This document shows positions 1 through 4,949 of a stretch of 5,079 nucleotides of DNA, in pieces. The translations under genes and the position numbers were made by a program. The stretch is taken from positions 1 through 5,079 of the forward strand of contig CACYWX010000271.1 in the NCBI GenBank assembly GCA_902778205.1. The letters run 5' to 3'. How positions within the stretch are numbered: the stretch's first letter is position 1; every line of letters begins with the position of its first letter. The notes beneath the pieces are model-generated. The model was given only the letters and a program-made list of their open reading frames with translations. It was not told the DNA's origin and searched no databases. Origin of the DNA: an uncultured Ruminococcus sp. (GTDB lineage: Bacteria > Bacillota > Clostridia > Oscillospirales > CAG-272).

Positions 1-132
1 AGGAATCTCTTCATCCGGATAATCCGGGGGAGCCAGCGGTGTGGGTTCGTCGGGAATATCCTCCTCCGGCGGGAAATCGGGAGGCGTCAGAGGCGTGGGC
101 TCGTCGGGGATCTCCTCCTCCGGCGGCGGGAC
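1..132 (-). repeat. Pro/Glu-rich tandem repeat with IPDEPTPL motif
   Basis: After the Thr-Glu linker the protein carries tandem units beginning IPDEPTPL. The first unit has 18 residues (bases 111-58, residues 247-264) and continues TPPDFPPEED. The second has 17 residues (57-7, residues 265-281) and continues APPDYPDEE. A third starts at the window edge with IP. Codons differ between units, so the copies are not recent exact duplications. Rigid Pro-rich acidic segments of this kind commonly span the peptidoglycan just before a sortase sorting signal. Confidence 0.85.
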
Positions 133-849
133 CTCGGTCTCGGTTTCGGTCTCCGTCTCGGTTTCGGTCTCCGTTTCGGTTTCAGTCTCGGTTTCCGTTT
201 CGGTCTCCGTCTCAGTCTCCGTTTCGGTCTCGGTTTCCGTTTCGGTCTCCGTCTCAGTTTCGGTTTCGGTGTCCGTCTCGGTCTCCTCGGACTCCTCCGT
301 TCTCGTATACTTCGGGATCACGGTGACGTCGTAGGTCCACTCCCACTCGTGGGTATCCGGATCCTCTTCTCCCTGACCGGGCACCAGCACCATGGCGTAG
401 GTGAAGGTATAGGTGACGTCGTCCGTGTTGTTCCAGTCGTAGAACCGGAGCAGGTACAGACCCGTATCCAGATTCGAGAAGGTCACGGAGCCGTTGGTCA
501 CATAGGCAGTCAGAGCACTCGACAGCATGGCCGGGTCGTACCGGAGAATGTTCCAGACGTTACGGGCCAGCCGATCCCAGCCGGCGGCCTCGGTGATTTC
601 GAAATTCAGTCCCGCGAAGGCCGGCAGAGGCGTGTATTTCACGTGCTCCGCAAAGCCCTCGGCATCTGCGATTTTCCAGGCGTACACGGCTACAAGGTCG
701 GCGTTCTGTACGATTTTTGACGGATCGGTGTTGAACACGACGGTGATCGAACCGGTCTGCGTCGTGTCGATCTGTCCCGCCCCGAGTACCGGCACGACGG
801 TCAAACACAGGACGAGCAGAAGAACCAGCGGAAGAAAAGTCTTCTTCAT
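1..849 (-). CDS. Secreted pilin-type surface protein with Thr-Glu repeat linker (partial, C-terminus beyond left edge)
   Basis: A reading frame open from ATG at 849 to the window edge gives 283 residues. Residues 1-24 form a signal peptide: KK, then a Leu/Val-rich core to about residue 22, with likely cleavage near Gly23/Ala24. Residues about 30-182 resemble the N-terminal prealbumin-like domain of Gram-positive pilins (GramPos_pilinD1 type). It opens with TGSITV (32-37), has VYAWKIAD (55-62), GSVTF-NLDTGLYLL (120-134), and closes with W-TYDVTVIPK (171-180). Residues 190-239 are 25 consecutive Thr-acidic dipeptides (24 TE, one TD). From 240 a Pro/Glu-rich tail repeats the motif IPDEPTPL. Tails like this usually lead into an LPxTG sortase signal in such proteins; here that part would lie beyond base 1, so wall anchoring is inferred. 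Likely an adhesin or minor pilin displayed on the cell surface. It has its own promoter and follows the solute-binding gene by 121 bases. The signal peptide and domain motifs fix strand and frame. Confidence 0.88.
   Translation of the reverse strand, partial: MKKTFLPLVLLLVLCLTVVPVLGAGQIDTTQTGSITVVFNTDPSKIVQNADLVAVYAWKIADAEGFAEHVKYTPLPAFAGLNFEITEAAGWDRLARNVWNILRYDPAMLSSALTAYVTNGSVTFSNLDTGLYLLRFYDWNNTDDVTYTFTYAMVLVPGQGEEDPDTHEWEWTYDVTVIPKYTRTEESEETETDTETETETETETETETETETETETETETETETETETETETETETETEVPPPEEEIPDEPTPLTPPDFPPEEDIPDEPTPLAPPDYPDEEIP
133..282 (-). repeat. Hexanucleotide-period repeat encoding (Thr-Glu/Asp)25 linker
   Basis: This is a 150-base stretch of 25 six-base units inside the surface-protein gene. 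It encodes Thr-Glu 24 times and Thr-Asp once (Asp codon at 271-273), residues 190-239. Codons vary within the repeat: by hand count 13 GAG and 11 GAA for Glu, and 14 ACC, 8 ACG and 3 ACT for Thr. The protein repeat is therefore nearly perfect while the DNA repeat is not. Alternating Thr-Glu runs act as extended, charged, often glycosylatable spacers in wall proteins; that role is inferred here. Confidence 0.93.
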
Positions 850-907
850 ATCAATCAACCACTCTTTTCGATTAGAGTATTATCAACAGGGATACAGGGA
901 CAGGTAT

Positions 908-936
908 ATCATACCACATCCCCGCGTCTTTGTCAA
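908..936 (-). promoter_or_regulatory. Sigma-A promoter of the pilin-type surface protein gene
   Basis: On the minus strand a perfect -35 TTGACA (936-931) is followed by a 17-base spacer and -10 TATGAT (913-908). TGG just before the -10 gives an extended TGn element. Transcription would start near 900, giving a leader of about 50 bases before ATG at 849. The ribosome site is modest: an AAGAGTGG-like stretch about 10 bases before the start codon. Confidence 0.85.
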
Positions 937-970
937 GTTGTTTGTTCAAACTTCGGAGAAAACTTCCCCG

Positions 971-2500
971 TCAGTTTCCCTTCAGCTTTTCCGCGGTCTC
1001 GTCGTAGGCGGCCGAGATCCGGTCCAGCTCCTTCTCCGCGCCCTTCTTCACCTTGGCCCAGACGGACATGAGGTTCTCCGCCTGATTGTTCTCGAAGGCG
1101 TTCGTGAAGGAGGAGTAGAAGGACCCGAAGCCGTAGATGGTGGCCAGCTCGAAGGTCACGTTGTCGAAGAGGCTGTCCACGATCCCGGCGGACTGCTCGT
1201 CCCGGGTGCCCTTCATCTGAATGACGTTGTCGAACACCGCCGGGCGCAGACAGTCGTATCCGTAAGCCGCCATGGCGTCCGTCAGGGTGCCGGTCATGGA
1301 CAGGGCGTCTCCCGCCACGGTGACCGGAATCACCGGGGAAACCACCACCCAGGGCTGGGCGTAGCTGATGTAGGCGGGCTGGGCCTCGTCCTTCTTCGGC
1401 ATGGGCAGGATGCCGTAGTCGAAGGCAAAGTCCCGGTACTCCGCCAGGTTGAAGGTGCAGGTGTTGAGGAACAAAAACTGTCCGCCGTTCAGGATGGCGT
1501 TCACGTTGAGTTTGGTGCGGCCGCTGTCCTGGAAGGCGTAGTCCTTGTGGAAATTCTCGCCCATGGCCAGCAGAACGTCCACCAGCCCCTCCTCGTCGAT
1601 CATGAAGGAGAGCGCGCCGTCCACGTTCTTCACCAGATGATACCCGCATCCCAGCACCACGGCCTCGGGCGTCAGCACCTCCCAGCAGAGGCCGTACCGG
1701 TCCCCGCTGCCGAAGGAGCCGTCGCCGTCCAGATCCGCCAGGGCCTCGGCCGCCATTTCATACTGCCGGTCCAGGGTCCATCCGCCCTCCCGCACCAGGT
1801 CGTAGAGAGCGGGCATCATGCCCAGATCCCCGGCCAGGTCGCGGTTGAAGAGGTAGAGATACACCGAGCCGTAGAACCGGGGCGAGATGGCGGAGGCGCA
1901 GAGGTACAGGTTTTCCCCGAACCTCAGCTCCCCGTTGAGCTCCGGCATCCAGTAGTCCTCATCCAGCCGGATCCCGTCCACCAGATTCAGCGGGTAGGCG
2001 CATCCGTCCAGCGTCAGGGGCTTGGCGACGCACGCCACGTCCTGCAGGATCAGATGGTAGGAGGAGTCCCCCGCCAGGATGTTCTTTTCCAGCGGTGCGG
2101 CCATGGACCCGGCGGGCGTGGTGCCGTCCACGGTGAAGTCCGGGTTCACGTTGTACCGGTCCTCCAGCCAGCGGTCCCGGGCGAAGAGGGCGTCGTTGAC
2201 CACCTCTCCCGTCTCCTCGTCCGCGTGGTTCAGCGTGGTGGGAAGGGTCCAGGAGTTGATGTTGTTGGAGGTGTAGATCCCGAAGTCCGCGCCCAGATAA
2301 TCCGCCTCGGGCAGGGAGTCGATGTACGCGGCGTCACCCTCCTCCTCGGTTTCGGCGGCAGCCTCGGGAGTCTCCGCGGCGTCCGCGGTCATCTGCGGGG
2401 AGCTGTCCGCCGGATCCGTTCCGCCCTCGGAGCAGGCCGCGGTCCCGGTCAGCAGCAACGCCGCCAGAAGAGCCGACATCACGCGTCTGGTTGATTTCAT
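971..2500 (-). CDS. Extracellular solute-binding lipoprotein, family 1 (carbohydrate ABC transporter type)
   Basis: This is a 509-residue lipoprotein predicted to capture a solute, probably a sugar or oligosaccharide, outside the membrane and pass it to an ABC permease. Residues 1-22 are a lipoprotein signal peptide (KSTRR, hydrophobic core, TAA) with acylation at Cys23. Residues 24-55 are an acidic Ala/Thr/Glu tether. The binding fold starts at LPEADYLGADF (63-73) and includes GEVVNDALFARDRWLEDRYNV (98-118), typical of clostridial members. DYGILPMPK (361-369), followed by KDEAQPAYIS, is the hinge-region signature of this family. A Ca-binding EF-hand-like loop, DLDGDGSFGSGD, lies at 256-267. 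The start at 2500 is chosen because the signal peptide begins there and AAGGTGAT (2511-2504) precedes it; the same frame is open to 2743, but that part overlaps the upstream gene and has no export signal. No permease or ATPase genes are visible beside it, so the substrate is unknown. Confidence 0.9.
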   Translation of the reverse strand: MKSTRRVMSALLAALLLTGTAACSEGGTDPADSSPQMTADAAETPEAAAETEEEGDAAYIDSLPEADYLGADFGIYTSNNINSWTLPTTLNHADEETGEVVNDALFARDRWLEDRYNVNPDFTVDGTTPAGSMAAPLEKNILAGDSSYHLILQDVACVAKPLTLDGCAYPLNLVDGIRLDEDYWMPELNGELRFGENLYLCASAISPRFYGSVYLYLFNRDLAGDLGMMPALYDLVREGGWTLDRQYEMAAEALADLDGDGSFGSGDRYGLCWEVLTPEAVVLGCGYHLVKNVDGALSFMIDEEGLVDVLLAMGENFHKDYAFQDSGRTKLNVNAILNGGQFLFLNTCTFNLAEYRDFAFDYGILPMPKKDEAQPAYISYAQPWVVVSPVIPVTVAGDALSMTGTLTDAMAAYGYDCLRPAVFDNVIQMKGTRDEQSAGIVDSLFDNVTFELATIYGFGSFYSSFTNAFENNQAENLMSVWAKVKKGAEKELDRISAAYDETAEKLKGN

Positions 2501-2503
2501 GGA

Positions 2504-2511
2504 ATCACCTT
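2504..2511 (-). promoter_or_regulatory. Ribosome binding site deciding the solute-binding protein start
   Basis: AAGGTGAT on the minus strand, three bases before ATG at 2500, matches the 3' end of 16S rRNA over AGGTGAT. Together with the lipoprotein signal peptide that starts at 2500, it rules out the upstream in-frame ATG at 2743. Confidence 0.75.
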
Positions 2512-2535
2512 CATTTCTTCGGAAGGGCCGCGCGG

Positions 2536-3171
2536 TCAGATTTCCGTGTAGCCGGCCGTGGTGATGAAGCCGTCCAGCTTGCGGCCGCTCTTGCAGAAGG
2601 GGCATTCGTCGCTGCGGTAGCTGTTGTAGGCCGAGAGGTCGGCGCTGGTGAAGATGGAGCGCACGGGCATGCCTCCGCTCTCTCCGATGGCGGAGAAGAT
2701 GGAACCGATCCCGGCCAGACTGCCGCCGTAATAGCGGATGCACTCCACGGCCCGGGCCAGGCTCCGTCCGGTGGATACGGTGGACAGCAGCAGAAGGACG
2801 TTCTTGCCGGTCACGTAGGGCTGCATGTCGCTGGAGAAGGTCAGCTGGTTGTTGGAGTTTACCTGGGGCGTTACCACATGGATGTCCGCGCCGCTGTTGA
2901 TGTCCCGTCCGGGAGCGCTCAGGGCCTGGGCCACGAACGCGCCGATGATCTGGGTGTACTCCAGACTGATAACGGTATCCACGGGAGTGAAGCGGAAATG
3001 GGACGCCAGCAGCTCGGCCGCCTCAGCCGCCATGACGCAGTCGGTGCGCACCTCCGTCATGCTGAAATAGTTGTCCACGTGGGCATGGCTGGTGGCGTAA
3101 TGCCCGGGGTAAATATTGAGCCGGATCCTGCGGTTGCCCTTTGCCGCAACCGTAACGCAGTTCATCAACAT
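2536..3171 (-). CDS. Phosphoribosyltransferase-like protein (orotate PRTase-related) with C-terminal CxxC
   Basis: A 211-residue cytoplasmic protein with no signal peptide. The core resembles type I phosphoribosyltransferases: DTVISLEYTQIIGAFVAQAL (65-84) fits the strand-helix after the hood, and VLLLLSTVSTGRSLARAVE (125-143) occupies the place of the PRPP-binding loop. In classical enzymes the loop reads DD-x-x-x-TG-x-S/T; here the acidic pair is replaced by Leu-Ser (129-130), while STGRS is kept. The C-terminus has CPFC (190-193) followed by SGRKLDGF. I recall similar short clostridial proteins labelled orotate phosphoribosyltransferase, but true PyrE activity is uncertain. The start at 3171 is supported by AGAGGAGG seven bases upstream (3186-3179); the frame remains open to 3417, but that would run through the promoter region. 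The solute-binding gene follows after 35 bases without a terminator, so the two are probably cotranscribed. Confidence 0.75.
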   Translation of the reverse strand: MLMNCVTVAAKGNRRIRLNIYPGHYATSHAHVDNYFSMTEVRTDCVMAAEAAELLASHFRFTPVDTVISLEYTQIIGAFVAQALSAPGRDINSGADIHVVTPQVNSNNQLTFSSDMQPYVTGKNVLLLLSTVSTGRSLARAVECIRYYGGSLAGIGSIFSAIGESGGMPVRSIFTSADLSAYNSYRSDECPFCKSGRKLDGFITTAGYTEI

Positions 3172-3193
3172 GGTAAAGCCTCCTCTGACGTTC

Positions 3194-3231
3194 GATCTGT
3201 GTATCGGTGATAGTATATTATACCACAGATC
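3194..3231. promoter_or_regulatory. Inverted repeat across the -10 of the PRTase promoter, candidate operator
   Basis: GATCTGTG (3194-3201) and its exact reverse complement CACAGATC (3224-3231) flank the -10 box and the presumed start site. Arm centres are 30 bp apart, about three helical turns. The similarity continues imperfectly inward (TAT / ATAC). One arm lies upstream of the start site, so a complete RNA hairpin could not form in the transcript. A DNA-binding repressor site is the better reading, but it is unproven. Confidence 0.4.
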
Positions 3232-3245
3232 CGGACCGAGTACAA
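3217..3245 (-). promoter_or_regulatory. Sigma-A promoter of the PRTase / solute-binding protein unit
   Basis: On the minus strand a consensus -10 TATAAT (3222-3217) is preceded by TGG (extended -10). A weak -35 TTGTAC (3245-3240) lies 17 bases upstream. Transcription would start near 3210, about 39 bases before ATG at 3171. The weak -35 is partly offset by the extended -10. Confidence 0.75.
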
Positions 3246-3333
3246 GCGCGGGCGAGGATTTTCGGAAGGTTTTTCCACAGTTTTTCCGCCTTTCATGAAC
3301 CGTCCGGGACTTTTTTCCCATCCGCGCAGGGGC

Positions 3334-3362
3334 TTGACAACGAAGCTCCGATGAATTATAAT
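3334..3362 (+). promoter_or_regulatory. Consensus sigma-A promoter of the rubrerythrin gene
   Basis: TTGACA (3334-3339), a 17-base spacer and TATAAT (3357-3362) match the consensus at every position of both boxes. Transcription would start near 3369, leaving a leader of about 29 bases with AAGGCGG (3384-3390) seven bases before ATG 3398. A TTATAA overlaps the -10 (3356-3361) and a second TTATAA lies at 3377-3382. Confidence 0.9.
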
Positions 3363-3397
3363 GAAGGTGCCCAAATTTATAAAAAGGCGGTATTGTC

Positions 3398-4069
3398 ATG
3401 AAAAAATTCAGATGCAAGCTCTGCGACGAGATCTTTGAGGCCGAGAGCCTCGAGGAAGCGGTATGTCCTCTCTGCGGCGCCGCGGGAGACGACCTGGAGG
3501 AGATCGTGGAGGAGAAGACGGAGCAGAAGCCCGCGAATCCCTACGCAGGCACCCAGACCGAAAAGAACCTGGAGGCGGCCTTCGCCGGTGAGTCCCAGGC
3601 CCGGAACAAGTACACCTATTTCGCCTCCAAGGCCAAGAAGGAGGGCTTCGAGCAGATCGCCGCGCTGTTCCTCAAGACCGCGGACAACGAGAAGGAGCAC
3701 GCCAAGCTGTGGTTCAAGGAGCTGAACGGCATCGGCTCCACGGCGGAAAATCTGGCCGCGGCGGCGGACGGTGAGAACTACGAATGGACCGACATGTACG
3801 AGGGCTTCGCGAAGACGGCCGAGGCGGAAGGCTTCCCGGAGCTGGCGGCGAAATTCCGCGGCGTGGCGGCCATCGAAAAGCACCACGAGGAGCGGTACCG
3901 CGCCCTGCTGAAGAACGTGGAGACCCAGGAGGTCTTCAAAAAGAGCAGCGTCAAGGTGTGGGAATGCCGGAACTGCGGTCACATCGTAGTGGGCGAAGCC
4001 GCTCCCGAGATCTGCCCGGTCTGCGCTCATCCCCAGAGTTATTTTGAAGTCAACGCGGAGAATTATTGA
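3398..4069 (+). CDS. Rubrerythrin with N- and C-terminal rubredoxin-like domains
   Basis: A 223-residue non-haem iron protein of the anaerobic oxidative-stress response. Rubrerythrins reduce hydrogen peroxide at a diiron centre using electrons passed through a rubredoxin-type iron site. Three domains are visible. Residues 1-35 are a small rubredoxin-like knuckle with C6-x2-C9 and C23-x2-C26. After an acidic linker (34-48), a ferritin-like four-helix domain spans about 50-175, carrying GESQARNKY (Glu65), EKEH (Glu98/His101), AEAEGF (142-146) and EKHH (Glu160/His163). Residues 185-218 are a second rubredoxin-like site with C190-x2-C193 and C206-x2-C209. Classical rubrerythrins have only the C-terminal rubredoxin and reverse ones only the N-terminal, so this has both. 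A perfect consensus promoter predicts strong expression. An SGNH hydrolase follows 33 bases after the stop. Confidence 0.95.
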   Translation: MKKFRCKLCDEIFEAESLEEAVCPLCGAAGDDLEEIVEEKTEQKPANPYAGTQTEKNLEAAFAGESQARNKYTYFASKAKKEGFEQIAALFLKTADNEKEHAKLWFKELNGIGSTAENLAAAADGENYEWTDMYEGFAKTAEAEGFPELAAKFRGVAAIEKHHEERYRALLKNVETQEVFKKSSVKVWECRNCGHIVVGEAAPEICPVCAHPQSYFEVNAENY

Positions 4070-4102
4070 GTCCCGTCGGCGGCTCCGGAGGCACAGGACA
4101 GC

Positions 4103-4783
4103 ATGAAGGTATTGTTCCTCGGCAACAGCCACACCTATTACAACGACATGCCCCGGCTCTTCGCCATGATGTGCGGGGAGCTGACCGGGGAGGAGCCCGG
4201 CGTGACCATGCTGGCCTATTCGGGCCGGTCCCTGGCCTGGCACATGGAGGAGTTCTTCTCCCTCCGGTTCGCGCTGCTGTACGGCGGATACGACTACTGC
4301 GTGATCCAGCAGCAGGCCCATCCCTTCCCGGGAGAGGAGACCACAGAGGAGAACGCGGAGAAGATCGTCTCCCTCTGCGCGGCCGGCGGCGTGAAGCCCG
4401 TGCTCTATATGACCTGGGCGGAGCGCGCTCACCCGGAAAACGCCGCCGTCATGTCCCGGGTCTACCGGAAGCTGGCGGAGAAGACCGGGGCCCTGCTCTG
4501 TCCCGTGGGCGAGCTGTTCGAGGCCGTCCGCACCGGGTATCCGGAGATCGATCTCTACGCCGGGGACGGTGAACACGCCTCTCCCGCCGGGGATTATCTC
4601 ATCGCGGCGTCCTTCACGGCGCTCCTCACCGGTCAGGGGGATTTCTCCTCCCTGTCCGCCCGGTGCCTGGATTTCCGCTCCCCGGACGGCGGCATCGTCA
4701 GGGATCCTGCGGCGGCGGTTTCCGCACTGGACGAAAAGACCGCGGCGGTCCTGAAGGCTCTGGCGGAGCGCGCCGCTGTGTGA
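4103..4783 (+). CDS. SGNH/GDSL-fold hydrolase, DUF4886-like
   Basis: A 226-residue protein predicted to be an esterase or lipase-type hydrolase of the SGNH superfamily. Block I is LFLGNSHTYYNDMP (4-17), with Ser9 as the likely nucleophile. A block II-like glycine lies in YSGRS (39-43). Block V is DGEHASPAGDYLIA (155-168), providing the Asp155/His158 pair. The usual block III GxND is replaced by IQQQAHPF (68-75), as in DUF4886-type members, which also share the GNS-x-TYYNDMP opening. There is no signal peptide, so the protein is probably cytoplasmic; a deacetylase or esterase role on intracellular sugar substrates is possible but not shown. GGAGG at 4087-4091 lies 11 bases before the ATG. The 33-base gap to the rubrerythrin stop has no terminator, so readthrough from the rubrerythrin promoter is likely. 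Confidence 0.82.
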   Translation: MKVLFLGNSHTYYNDMPRLFAMMCGELTGEEPGVTMLAYSGRSLAWHMEEFFSLRFALLYGGYDYCVIQQQAHPFPGEETTEENAEKIVSLCAAGGVKPVLYMTWAERAHPENAAVMSRVYRKLAEKTGALLCPVGELFEAVRTGYPEIDLYAGDGEHASPAGDYLIAASFTALLTGQGDFSSLSARCLDFRSPDGGIVRDPAAAVSALDEKTAAVLKALAERAAV

Positions 4784-4801
4784 CGGATCCCGCAGAGCAT
4801 G

Positions 4802-4852
4802 AAACCGGAGCGCTCCCTTCCCTGCCCGGGCCCGGAGGACTCCGGTTTTCTT
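4802..4852 (+). terminator. Terminator-like hairpin after the SGNH hydrolase
   Basis: AAACCGGAG (4802-4810) pairs over nine bases with CTCCGGTTT (4840-4848), followed by a short T-rich tail. The 29-base interior contains two self-complementary decamers that overlap or adjoin the arms, GGAGCGCTCC (4807-4816) and CCGGGCCCGG (4826-4835), so alternative folds are possible. Its place 18 bases after the stop supports Rho-independent termination of the rubrerythrin/SGNH unit. The T-tract is weak, which lowers confidence. Confidence 0.6.
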
Positions 4853-4873
4853 GCCGGGATTTGCGCTCCGCTC

Positions 4874-4902
4874 TTGTAATCCCGGAAAAAATATGGTACA
4901 AT
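4874..4902 (+). promoter_or_regulatory. Sigma-A promoter of the homocysteine methyltransferase-family gene
   Basis: TTGTAA (4874-4879), a 17-base spacer and TACAAT (4897-4902) preceded by TGG (extended -10). The start site would be near 4909, giving a leader of about 41 bases, too short for a SAM or cobalamin riboswitch. GGAGGT (4939-4944) sits five bases before ATG 4950. Confidence 0.75.
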
Positions 4903-4949
4903 GGGCCATCGGACAGCCGCAGAACGGCAAACAGATACGGAGGTATCCC

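Noticed and set aside
133..282. CRISPR array or non-coding minisatellite
   Set aside because: Units are six bases with no spacers, and variation is synonymous in one frame, so the array is coding.
41..334. Plus-strand ORF with a long Ser-Val repeat
   Set aside because: It is the antisense reading of the Thr-Glu repeat. The minus-strand frame has a signal peptide, pilin-domain motifs and a strong promoter; the plus frame has none.
886..904. Three ACAGG copies around the surface-protein start site
   Set aside because: Spacing is irregular (8 and 6 bases) and the unit is short; chance is an adequate explanation.
1694..1732. Dockerin domain in the solute-binding protein
   Set aside because: A single DxDGDG-type loop is present without the second repeat or dockerin helix. 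Such loops occur as structural calcium sites in this binding-protein family.
527..2494. 655-codon plus-strand open frame
   Set aside because: Antisense to the solute-binding protein and the surface-protein start. The translation is rich in Gly/Val/His/Arg without domain motifs, typical of GC-biased antisense frames.
2501..2743. N-terminal extension of the solute-binding protein to ATG 2743
   Set aside because: It would overlap the PRTase gene and bury the lipoprotein signal peptide; a good ribosome site precedes 2500.
4903..4949. SAM or cobalamin riboswitch before the homocysteine methyltransferase-family gene
   Set aside because: The leader from the predicted start site is only about 41 bases and shows no multi-stem structure.
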